Assembly: GCA_003550305.1 (NCBI GenBank)
Contig: QKYT01000069.1
Location: 274,600 to 302,915, forward strand
Length of the DNA: 28,316 nucleotides
Source: Glomus cerebriforme
Taxonomy: Eukaryota; Glomeromycota; Glomeromycetes; Glomerales; Glomeraceae
Direction of reading: 5' to 3'
In this document: in pieces, positions 1 to 8,439 of the stretch
How the letters are laid out: every line of letters starts with the position of its first letter
Position numbering within the stretch: the first letter of the stretch is position 1
Position numbers and translations under genes: made by a program
The notes under the pieces: generated by a model
Databases searched by the model: none
What the model was told of the DNA's origin: nothing
What the model saw: the letters and a program-made list of their open reading frames with translations, nothing else

Positions 1-28
1 AAAAAAAAAAAAAAAAAAAATAGAGGTT

Positions 29-1873
29 GTGCTTATACAGGGGATGACTATAGAGGGGGACGACTGTAATTCTAATGATAATATGATCACAATCATAAAA
101 CTAGCAAATGCTATAAATGGTTATGTGAATAATCAAACAATAAGTAGAAAAATCTTAGCAGATCAAATAAAAAGGGCAACAAAGCAAATTTGCCAAAAAG
201 AAAATAATTTGCAACAGAATATATTTCAAGAGCAATAGAGGCACTATAATGCAGAAGTCAAATGTGATAATGAAATTATACAAAAGTAATTTGCTGAAGG
301 GTAGAAGCAAGAGTTATTAGCGATCTTCAGCAATATCAAACTAATGCTCAAAATCAGGTAAATAGAATGATAAATAATATAGCAAGAAAGCAAACCCATA
401 TAAGTGTGCTGATATAAGAAAAATTTGCCTTATAATTATTGTATCAGCAAAATGCTCACTACCTACAGTGAAATAGAGGGGATATAGGTTTATTAGAATA
501 TAATTGAAACAGATTTTATGAGCAATATGAGAAATAAAAGGCTAAAGAAAAAATTCTTGCTAGAATATTTTAAATTTGCAGAGACAAATTTTAGCATTAC
601 AGAATAATCCACCAAATCAAATAAATATGGTAGGAATTCCACAACCATTTTTTGACTGAGATAATAGTATTTCAGATTTTTTAGCAAAACTTAGATTATA
701 CTTGCAAAATCAAGATGTAGATCCAGCTAATAATGCAGAAGGTCTACCAATAGGAAAAAAAGTAGCTATAGGATATTTAAGAGGATGTATGAAAAAAAGA
801 GCCTTAGAATGGTTTGATGAAAAGATTACTATAAAGCAAAATTGGTAATTAGCAAACTTACTTGATAATACAGAACAGGCCAACTTGGTAACTATAAATG
901 GGCAAATAGCTATTCAGATAGGAAATCAAACATTGAATGAGACTTTTGGCCAATCAGGAACTGCAGATATTCCTTGCTATTGAGAAACTGAAATAGGTGA
1001 GAGTTCATATATTTCTTAAGATACTTAATTAAATACTAGGGGGTTAGATATTCTATCTCTTTTATATCTTGCTATTTGGTATAATTCTATCTCATAAAGC
1101 TTTTTAGCTAATTCATCCAATGGCAAATGTTCACCAATATTCTCAGCTTTTTCAAGCCATGAAAATGGAAGAGCATCTAAGAACTTTTTATGTAATTCTT
1201 TAGATCTATAGTTGGCTCATCTTCCTATTCATAATAATTTTCTATACAATTTATCTATAGTTATATTCCTCTTTCTAATTGTTCCATACATCAAATTCCA
1301 AAGCTCCTCTTCCACTATAGGAAAATGTGTTTTTAGCCACCATATAGCTTGACCAAAATGAATACTGACTACAACTACTGTATTACCATTATTAGTATTT
1401 AGTGCATTAACAGCATTGTTAATAGGGTGATCTCCTACTATACATCAATCTTCATTCCAGAGATCTTCTACAACTTTCAACTTAATAGAAGATATGCAAA
1501 AAGCAATTTAAAATGCATTAGCACAACAAAAAACTGAAAACCAGATATTAGTAAAGAAAGTTACAGAATTACAATTACAAATGGCTTAGCAAATACTTAA
1601 GTATCTGCTCCACAAACAGTTGAACCTATTAGACAGTCAAGAGGTTCACCATCTTCATTGAAAATAGAGAAAGATCTTAAGAATTATTATATAGCCGAAT
1701 ACTTAAAAGAAGTAGGTCTACTTAACAAGGAAGATTTAGACTCTAATTATCCTATAAAACTTTTTCAAAGGTCTTGTCCACAGCGAAACAATAATTCTGC
1801 TAGATTTGATAGAATTGAAAAAGAATTTAAAGAAATTCAGAATAATGTAAATCAGTTAGCTAATCTATTTTAA
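29..1873 (+). pseudogene. Gag/capsid-like structural gene, broken, with an inverted internal block
   Basis: The first part (29-420) is a Gln/Lys/Asn-rich, probably coiled-coil stretch. About 600-985 reads as a gag-like region with ISDFLAKLRLYLQNQ and RALEWFDEKI, a spacing like retroelement gag/capsid proteins. It continues through LANLLDNTEQANL to about residue GTADIP. From about 1483 a Gln-rich coiled coil resumes (EDMQKAI, ENQILVKKVTELQLQMA), and 1658-1873 stays open to the stop with ARFDRIEKEFKEIQNN near the end. Between the two parts the plus strand is closed and the missing middle lies on the minus strand (1025-1489). Many in-frame TAA/TAG codons sit where Gln would be expected, and there are at least two frameshifts. 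The 5' end is probably cut by the window. The gag label comes from remembered similarity only. Confidence 0.55.
1025..1489 (-). pseudogene. Inverted middle segment of the gag-like gene
   Basis: The minus strand reads as one frame of about 150 codons. It contains VGDHPINNAVNALNTNNG, FGQAIWWLKTHFPIVEEELW, ANYRSKELHKKFLDALPF, EKAENIGEHLPLDELAKKLY and ARYKRDRISNPL. The only interruptions are three TGA codons, each where Trp is the natural residue (ED-W-C, LL-W-IGR-W-A). The block FLDALP-WLEKAENIGEHLPLDELAKKLYEIE is the kind of helical segment expected in the second half of a gag capsid. That is exactly what is missing from the flanking plus-strand gene, so this looks like a roughly 460-bp inversion inside the gene, not a separate gene. 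Breakpoints lie near 1000-1025 and 1480-1490. Confidence 0.6.
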
Positions 1874-1913
1874 AAAAAAATATACATATGAAAGTATAAA
1901 ATTTGTGAGGAAA

Positions 1914-2820
1914 TGGACCCTAGTAAAGGAAGTTATTCAAATAGACTGATAGCTTAATCTAATTTCACTCGATCATATTTTATGTCACTTAAACCAATAG
2001 TCCCTTAATATACATTTTCTGATTCAGATGGTGATGATAATAATAGTAGTGATTATGATAAAAAAAATAATAAATAGTATGATGCACCAGTAAAAAAAAC
2101 AGGCACCAATAAATAAAAGCTTATATAATGACTCTGCTATTCTTTTTTTAATCTAGTAACTAGCTAACCTGAAATGTACAATCAGCTATTGTCTAAATTC
2201 TCACCACTGATATGAAAAATATGCTTATCTTGAAAGGCTTAGGAAGAGGAATCAAAAGAATCAGATGAGTGGTTGTCATCTTTACAATATCTGAATGCTA
2301 ATATAAATGACAACTATTTCTGAATTTTTTTTTAGATTCTGGCAGTGAGTTTGGTGGTATAAATGACCCAGCAATCAAGGTACTTGAATAGAAGGCTGAT
2401 AAACCATCTAATTTTACCATAAAGGGCAATTTTAAGTATATCACTGATTCATTAGAATAGTATATAGACGTGCCAGTTATCTTGAAAAATAAAGAAGATA
2501 AGACTGTTACAGTTATTGGAAATTTTGTTCATATTGATAATAGTGAAACAGAACCAATGCTATTTTTTGGTATGTCAAACATTCGAAAGGTTCAAGATAT
2601 CCCCGAGCCAAATAAAAACCAGTTCTGCATAAAGTTACATAGAAAGGCATATATTATCCCAACCTTTAGTAAGGTTCTAGTAATCAAGGATCTGCTAAAA
2701 GAAGATTAGAAATCATTATGCAAAATGCCTCTTAGCTCTTAGGTTTCTGTTAATTCTTCTAGCCTGACTAGTGAAGAGAACTTAAAAAAAAGTGCGAAGA
2801 GCTTGAAAAGCACCTCATAA
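1914..2820 (+). pseudogene. Element gene of unknown function, broken
   Basis: The start is taken at the ATG at 1914 (MDPSKGSYSNRL), about 40 bp after the previous stop. An Asp/Ser/Asn-rich stretch follows (TFSDSDGDDNNSSDYD). After one or more frameshifts the frame runs through YNQLLSKFSPLI and ESDEWLSSLQYLNANINDN. From about 2335 a single frame continues to the TAA at 2818-2820 with KGNFKYITDSLE, YIDVPVILKNKEDKTVTVIG, EPMLFFGMSNIRKVQDIP and KAYIIPTFSKVLVIKDLL. In-frame TAG/TAA codons all fall at plausible Gln sites and two TGA at plausible Arg sites. The beta-rich middle could be a virion-type or DNA-binding fold, but no family was recognised. The stop abuts the stop of the convergent HTH-like gene. 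Confidence 0.5.
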
Positions 2821-3401
2821 TTACTGAAGAAATACTCTATTTGACCTTAAGTACTGGTAAATTTCTTGCTGATACATGTGAATTTTTATAAGGATAGTAT
2901 TAGCTATTAAACTCTTAAGCTTTTTACTGTGATTAACTAGATTTTTAAGAAAAGATTCCATCTTGGCTTCTCGGGATGTATCAGGCGAATTATCAGAGGA
3001 AGAGACCACATCATTTTTGTTATTTTTTTTCACCATACTGGTTGCTTTAGTAACTGGCTTCTCATCTATTTTAACCTTTTTTTTTTGACCATTCTTTTTT
3101 GGAATTTCTGTAGCTGGAAGGGATACTTCTGATACTACTTCAAGAGTCTGTTTTGTCTTATCAGTTTGGGAATTTTTATTCAAAGCAGGCTGATTGGAAG
3201 AAGATAAAATAAGCCCTTATTGGAGACATTTACTATTGTTCTATATTTCATAAATATGCTGAGCATCAACATGAAATTTTTCAGCTATTTTTTTTGATGC
3301 ATTGGGTATCCTGCCTCTGGATTCTCTAATTTCCTTAATATCAGCTTCTGTTAATAGGGTTGCATTGGATCGATAAATTTTTCATGGAGATGGGTAACCA
3401 T
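2821..3401 (-). pseudogene. HTH-like DNA-binding protein with Lys/Ser-rich tail, broken
   Basis: Reading down from the ATG at 3401, with a frame change near 3370, the N-terminal region gives LLTEADIKEIRESRG, RIPNASKKIAEKFHVDAQHI and YEI. This is the pattern of a resolvase/homeodomain-like helix-turn-helix: helix, turn with IPN, then ASKKIAEKFHVDAQHIY. Two in-frame stops follow (TAG after YEI, a likely Trp site, and TAA after KCLQ). The frame then stays open to 2821 through a basic, Ser/Thr-rich tail (KKNGQKKKVKIDEKPVTKAT, SSSDNSPDTSREAKMESFL). It converges on the upstream plus-strand gene with adjacent stops, and its 5' end faces the 20-bp repeat array. A regulator binding that array is an attractive guess, not shown. 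Confidence 0.5.
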
Positions 3402-3458
3402 TTTTTAGTTAGAATATACAGTATAAGCAAAAAAACTACTAATAATTTTTTTTAATAC

Positions 3459-3629
3459 TTTTCAATATGTATCAATATTTCTGGTGATTCAATACATACC
3501 GATGCCTTTTAATATGAGGCGGTGCTTTTTAATACATATCAGTATTCTTTAATACATTAATAAGTATAAATATGTCTCAATACCTTTCAGTATGCACCAG
3601 TGATCTTTTTTCAATGAGTATCAATAGGC
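3459..3629. repeat. Array of degenerate 20-bp repeats in a divergent spacer
   Basis: Four head-to-tail units keep an exact 20-bp phase: 3487-3506, 3507-3526, 3527-3546 and 3547-3566, for example TTTTAATACATATCAGTATT. Similar units lie at about 3459-3478, 3575-3594 and 3609-3629. An approximate consensus is TTTTAATACATATCRGTRYT. The array sits between the HTH-like gene (start 3401, minus) and the coiled-coil gene (start 3718, plus), a position suited to a shared promoter/operator or replication iterons. Confidence 0.6.
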
Positions 3630-3717
3630 ATTAGATTCGCCAAAAATAATCTGCTTTCTTACAAAATTAAATTCTGGCTGAATTTTTTTGACAAAAGTAA
3701 AAAAAAATACAAATAAA

Positions 3718-4630
3718 ATGTTCCAGATCTGTACCTTAAAAGATCTGGATAATGGTAATAAACTTGGAGATACTCCAGCTAATTATTATTCTTCCAGTCG
3801 AACAGAGCTTGAAAAGTAACTTTCTTGTACAAAAAAAGACTATGAAGTTGCTATATATTAGAAAAGCCAGTTTGCGGATAACTATGATGTCTTAGATAGA
3901 GAATACAAGTACATGCAGGATGACTTTGATAAATCCAAAAAAGAAAATGAAAAATTTTCCAATCGGATGCATCAACTTGAAGAAGAGATAAGATAATTAC
4001 ATTCAGAGAAAAATGAGCTTATGTTTCAAATTACTTGCAAGAATATTTCTCTTGCAGATGCTAAAAGCAAATTCTCTATAAAATCGAAGGAGATGCAAGC
4101 CCTCCAATTCAAGATGAAAGAAGAGATACAGACTTTTCATAAAAGAATTAGAGCAGGATATTTCTTTAGTACAGAATAAGATATCAGAAATAGATTTTCT
4201 TAAGCGCAAATTGGAACTGAAAAATGTGGAACTAACTACTGAAAATATTGGTCTAAGTTTGGTAAAAGAGAACTTAGAAAATTCATTGACCGAAAAAAAA
4301 GATGAATTGGTGTAGATAAAAGATGATTTAGTCATAGCACAAAAGGCATTAATAGAAAAAGAATCTCTTCTTTAAGAAGTTAATGATTGTTTAGCTAAGT
4401 AGATTCCAAAAACATCCAGTGAGTCTGAAGTGCTTAGAAGTGTTAAAGAACTGGAGAAAGGTAACAAAATCACTAGTTCTAAAATAACCTTAGAATCATC
4501 TTATTCCTTATTTTTTCAGTATACAATCATCTTCATAATAGTATTACTAATCATATACATCTTATGGTACATATTCTCTCATCTATATTCATCTTACAAT
4601 GAAGAAAAAAATATTCTGAACTACATATAA
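3718..4630 (+). pseudogene. Coiled-coil protein with C-terminal membrane anchor, broken
   Basis: The ATG at 3718 begins MFQICTLKDLDNGNK. Most of the protein (about 240 residues) is heptad-like and charged, for example MQDDFDKSKKENEKFSNRMH, NVELTTENIGLSLVKENLEN and LVIAQKALIEKESLL. Near the end comes a hydrophobic helix, YTIIFIIVLLIIYILWYIF, followed by a short tail SHLYSSYNEEKNILNYI and the stop at 4628-4630: a tail-anchored topology. There is one frameshift near 4137. Six in-frame TAA/TAG codons occur (after RTELEK, EVAIY, LEEEIR, KKDELV, EKESLL and NDCLAK), all where a coiled coil could carry Gln. About twelve ordinary CAA/CAG Gln codons remain. The next gene starts 26 bp downstream. A structural or membrane-tethering role in the element is inference; no family recognised. 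Confidence 0.55.
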
Positions 4631-4656
4631 AATATCCTTAAATAGAAATCAAGGTT

Positions 4657-5399
4657 ATGCATTCCCAATCTGATATGCAGAAGAACCAAAAGACAGAACT
4701 ACCTCCTATAAAACTTCATCTTTTGGATATGGATGAAATTACAAAGCATGAATCATTCTAAAATATTGGCCATCTGGCAATGATATGATCTTTTAGCATG
4801 TTAGTCATAGGAAGAAGTAGTTCAGGTAGGACTAATTTACTTGTGAATCTTGTTCTTGGTGATAAGGATGAATATATATAAAAGAAGAGAAAAGGTGAAT
4901 TCAGATATATTTGTTGTGATGATTTAATTGTATGTGATTATCATTCTGATAAGCCAAAATGGATATATGTGAGGTATATATATAATATGATTTCAAAGGA
5001 TCCAAAAGCACCTTTCTATGAGGATATTAGTTTCAGATATATTTTACCTAAAAGAACTCCTAGTACAAGATATATGTAACCCAAAAATACCATAAAGTTC
5101 TTATATTCATTCGTGAGAATATCTCCCACCTAGTAATATATAATGGTGATAATAGCCAACAAGATGTGTCCAGGATAGCTAGTCATTATACTGATGATGT
5201 GAAAAATACATTCATGGTTATTAATAGCTATCTTTAAAAAGATGAATTTATTGTATTTGATCTCATTAGGCCAGAAAATAATCCCCTTGCAATTTGCCTA
5301 AGGTTTGATACTCTACTAAACTTGCAAAAGGAAATAGAGGAAAAGCAAAAGTGTAAGGAAAAAAGCACCTTAGTTAATGAATAGAATCTGACTTAATAG
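4657..5399 (+). pseudogene. P-loop packaging-type ATPase (A32/FtsK-HerA-like), broken
   Basis: A start at 4657 gives MHSQSDMQKKNQKTELPP. At about 4798 the Walker A-like segment reads MLVIGRSSSGRTNLLVNLVL, with Arg where the invariant Lys of GxxxxGK[ST] is expected. It is followed by GDKDEYI, ICCDDLIVCDYHSDKPKWIY and ISKDPKAPFYEDISF. Around 5085 the expected Walker B portion is missing, apparently deleted, and the frame shifts. The C-terminal half then resumes with FIRENISHLVIYNGDNSQQD, VSRIASHYTDDV and DEFIVFDLIRPENNPLAICL, ending about 5399. The ISHLVIYN block after an Arg resembles the sensor region of A32-type packaging ATPases. With the Lys replaced, Walker B lost and several stops, it cannot be functional. 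A32 assignment is by architecture and neighbour, not search. Confidence 0.6.
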
Positions 5400-5436
5400 A
5401 TACCAGTTTTTTTTATAATTATAAAAAAAAATTGGA

Positions 5437-6767
5437 ATGGGAGAACTAATTATTTATATCAATCCTCAAAAAGCTCAAGACTTAGATCAACTTATAGCAA
5501 AACAAAAGCCTATAATTTTTATTGATTTCCAGAAAGCTTATAATCTAGATCGACATCTTACTTTACAAAAGCTGTATTATTATCCTAAAGGTCTTTATCA
5601 AAATGTTAAGGGATTGTGGGATGCTTGTAAAAAGGCCAGCTATAATTTTTTATTTACTAATATAAAAAAATAGCTTGATAGCCAAGCGATATATTAAATC
5701 TTTCGACCTTCACCTTACCTAGACATATTCCTTATGTAAGCTATTCAAAAATCATGAAGTCAAATACTGTACATTAGTGAGATTTGATTGAGATACCATA
5801 TGATGAAGATGGAGATACGAATTTGCTAAATGATAGTATAATATATTACTATGTACTATTAGTTGTTGATTGCATGATAAGATATAAAGATTTCATTTTT
5901 TTAACATCAAAAAGTAGCGAAGAAGTTGCAGAAGCTTTTAAGAGTATATATAATAATGCTGATAATCCGCTTACCTGGCCTTATAAATTCCAATGTGATG
6001 AAGGTCGTAAATTCATAGGAAGCGTAACATTTCAGTGCAGTTGATCGAATTTTATCCTGAATTTTTTTTTCTGTCCTTGTATTATTAGAAATTTGGCGTC
6101 AAAACGATACAAATAATGAAAATTGTACAATTCTGGTTAATTGAATTTTAGCCTGAATTTTTTTTTCATCCTCATATTGTTAGGGATTTGGGATGAACAT
6201 AATGTTAGAATTTGAAGAATTAAGGTTCATTTTAGACACAGAAGCTTGGCTATTCTTAACAATTATGCTGGACATTTTTCTAGAAGGGTTTTTAAAAATC
6301 AATATATGGTAAAACTTCTCTTACCTACTGGTGAACGCTGTAGAGAATACTATAAATGATTTGCAAGAAGAATTGTTAATAATATGAATGATACTTCTAC
6401 TTGATTAATTGGAATGAGTTCAAATGATGTCATAAAACTTGAACGGATGTATTTTAAACCATCAGTAAAATATAATCACCCAATAGGTACTGATAAATCA
6501 CAGCTACCAAAGGGTATTACTATCTGATTTTTGCTTGCTTCTAGAAAGTAGAAAAATGATTCTTTTAAATGACATAGGATAATAGATCCAATATAGTCTT
6601 CCAGCCTTCATAAGATTTGAAGAATTGTTGTTGGAAGAAACCCTCCAATATCTGTTTTATATTATTTAAATGATTTAGGACCTCAGCATCCTTTTGTAAG
6701 AGAACAATTAATGCATATTAAGAAAGAGTCTATGTTGCTTCCTAGATGGATATTGGGAGATAACTGA
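5437..6767 (+). pseudogene. DDE (retroviral-type) integrase, broken
   Basis: The start MGELIIYINPQKAQDLD at 5437 is followed by an integrase N-terminal-like region (KLYYYPKGLYQNVKGLWDAC, then KASYNFLFTNIKK). After a frameshift near 5715 comes HIPYVSYSKIMKSNTVH. The rve core follows: LIEIPYDEDG, then YVLLVVDCMIRYKDFIFLTS with the first catalytic Asp, and PYKFQCDEGRKFIG with the second (CDEGR). An imperfect 96-bp repeat pair then interrupts the core. The frame resumes at about 6240 (LAILNNYAGHFSRRVF), where the third catalytic residue, Glu, would be expected but Asn is read. A C-terminal region follows (LIGMSSNDVIKLERMYFKPS, YLNDLGPQHPFVREQLMHI) to the TGA at 6765-6767. At least four frameshifts or stops make it inactive. 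Confidence 0.7.
6045..6200. repeat. Imperfect direct repeat, 96-bp period, inside the integrase
   Basis: The stretch starting at about 6047 (GAATTTTATCCTGAATTT, then T-run, then TATTATTAGAAATTTGG) recurs at about 6143 (GAATTTTAGCCTGAATTT, T-run, TATTGTTAGGGATTTGG). The copies are offset by 96 bp and lie within the integrase core between the second catalytic Asp and the expected Glu. It looks like about 1.6 copies of a dispersed minisatellite. Confidence 0.7.
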
Positions 6768-6879
6768 ATACATACAAGGTACTCTTTATAAAAGTTTCTA
6801 AGTCTACTATGCAGTAGGGTATAGTTATAAGAATTACTCCTTCCCTGTAGCATAGCACTCTCTTTTTCCAATCACACTA

Positions 6880-7235
6880 GATTTGTATATCTAAATTCAT
6901 CTATCCTTGTGGGTGAAAAAAAGAGATGATTTGGTAATGTTAGTTATTGCTATATTTAAAAGCCAAGCCTAATTCTTCATTATAACCATCTAAATATAAT
7001 CACTCCAAGAATTTAGGCTTTCAGAGTAGAAATTTTTATGTAATAAATCCTCAAATATATACCGGTATGTTCTTTTTGGTACATTAGAACAAATGTTATA
7101 CCATTTATAATTCTGTTTCATATTTTTATATGGCGCCTCCCATTGATGACCCTTTTTACATGACTATAAATATGTATTAGGACTAACTTTATCTAAACAT
7201 CTTTCTTCATGTCTCTGGGCATATACCAGAGTTTT
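6880..7235 (-). pseudogene. Zinc-ribbon plus nuclease-like gene, broken
   Basis: Reading down from about 7226: YAQRHEERCLDKVSPNTYL, a TAG, then SCKKGHQWEAPYKNMKQN and YKWYNICSN. The C-x3-GHxW ... W-x2-C pattern is that of the zinc-ribbon repeats (KGHEW...CPYC) that precede Vsr-like or PD-(D/E)xK nucleases in phages, giant viruses and some fungi. One Cys of the second pair is gone. Next comes RYIFEDLLHKNFYSESLNSW, then, after a frameshift, LDGYNEELGLAFKYSNN and HYQIISFFHPQG. This matches the D-x6-8-(E/A)-x-(E/K/Q) shape of the nuclease core, with the usual E/Q apparently changed. Truncated at about 6880. Family call rests on remembered motif order. Confidence 0.5.
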
Positions 7236-7529
7236 AGTGTCAATTTCGTCTTGCATTTTATAGGTGCAATAGAATATCACATACAGAAATTTGCGGTAGT
7301 GATCACCAGTTCTGGATTAGTTTGATCAGAAGAATCGATCTGGATATATGCAAATCCAAAAAAAAGTAAAATTAAACTTGGCCACTACTATTGCATAAGT
7401 AAAAGATAAGTATTATCAGTATTCTTAATGGAAAGTAGCAATTTTGGCTAAGAATACTTGACAATATAGCTCAACAATCTTATCTATATATTCGCTCTTT
7501 TTATGTATTATTGATATCATTAAGTAAAT

Positions 7530-7815
7530 TGATATCTTTTAATAATTTTATAAAGATTTTGCTATTGTACATGAAATTTATTTCGTAAAACAGAAGACTT
7601 AATAAGACAGGGAAGAATTCTTGTAAGATTATTTATATGGGATTTGATTATTGCATAAACATTTGCAATTTCTTCTCCTGCTATAATCCAATCATAATAT
7701 GGAGTATAAAGAACTGCATAAATACGGGTTATTTCTTATTTATTCCAGTCTAACTGATATTTTATAAAATTAAGATCTTCATAAAATTCCCTTTCTTTTT
7801 GCTTTAAAATAACTC
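7530..7815 (-). pseudogene. Decayed reading frame of unknown function
   Basis: On the minus strand the frame from about 7815 reads LKQKEREFYEDLNFIKYQLD, WNK, TAA, EITRIYAVLYTPYYDWIIAG, EEIANVYAIIKSHINNLTRI, LPCLIKSSVLRNKFHVQ, then TAG and LYKIIKRYQFT. Its balanced composition and the two stops at Gln-like sites resemble the other decayed genes of this flank. No domain recognised. It may be the downstream part of whatever lies at 7835-8341. Confidence 0.3.
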
Positions 7816-7834
7816 AAAATGCTTCAAAATTTCA

Positions 7835-8341
7835 TTAATGATTCACAGTAAGACAGGAATATAGTATATCTTTAATCTTAAGATTACTAAAAATTAATTC
7901 AAGCAGTTCAGAATAAACAAGTGTGCGTAAGTAGCATAGTATATATGCAAGAAAGCAGTATAAAATAACAGAGAAACTTGGAAAGGTTAAAATAAAAATT
8001 ATAATTTTGGATGAATATGCTTGCTGGCAAAACACTGGGTCAGTGATAGTACCCAAAAGTAATCGATGCAATAATAACTCAAAGTAATCATACATAGGGA
8101 TACCCAAAATAGCAACTATATGAGAAAGAATTCTAGGATGGCTCAGGCGAAAACTAGGGTATAAATTTGATAGTACACCAAAGTAGAATAATATATAGGA
8201 AGAAAATAAGAAGTTATGCTTTAGTGTACTACCGCTGATAGGCAGAAAAGAGATTAGAAAGGTGAAAAATCTTAGGAGAATATAAGAAAAAAGGATATGA
8301 AAGCCATATAGCCAGAACCAATTCAGCATTTCGTATCTCAT
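7835..8341 (-). other. 168-codon hydrophobic open frame, possibly spurious
   Basis: This is a fully open minus-strand frame, rich in Leu, Ile, Phe and Tyr over its whole length, with several stretches long enough for membrane helices. That composition is also what the antisense of a Lys/Glu-rich coding strand gives. The plus strand here has a frame that is nearly open apart from TAA/TAG/TGA at Gln/Arg-like sites (about 7990-8290, for example LGKVKIKIIILDEYACWQNT and GWLRRKLGYKFDSTPK). Neither reading is convincing, and no family was recognised on either strand. Confidence 0.2.
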
Positions 8342-8439
8342 CCTTAGTAATCAAAATGATCATGGATGGGATTGCAAAAATAGCACAACATCAGCATTCA
8401 TGCCTCACTGGCAATCAAAAAAACTATATAATTCTATGT

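Larger units (their letters stand above)
29..6767 (+). mobile_element. Compact multi-gene Maverick/Polinton-like element, decayed
   Basis: Six broken reading frames are packed head to tail or tail to tail: gag-like (to 1873), unknown (1914-2820), HTH-like on minus (3401-2821), coiled-coil/TM (3718-4630), P-loop ATPase (4657-5399) and DDE integrase (5437-6767). The same-strand gaps are about 40, 26 and 37 bp, and the convergent pair has abutting stop codons. The one larger gap, 3402-3717, carries 20-bp repeats. An A32/FtsK-like ATPase beside a retroviral-type integrase is the hallmark pairing of Maverick/Polinton elements. No protein-primed polymerase, protease or recognisable jelly-roll capsid is visible, and no terminal repeats were found, so the element may begin before the window. 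Family placement is inference. Confidence 0.55.

Noticed and set aside
29..5399. Alternative genetic code with TAA/TAG read as Gln for the element
   Set aside because: The Gln-site stops are striking, but TGA stops at Arg and Trp sites, frameshifts, a deleted Walker B region and an altered P-loop all point to mutational decay. C-to-T changes explain every stop class. It remains testable by finding intact copies.
6683..6871. Minus-strand frame over the integrase C-terminus
   Set aside because: The plus strand there reads the integrase tail (GPQHPFVREQLMHI); the minus frame shows no protein-like pattern.
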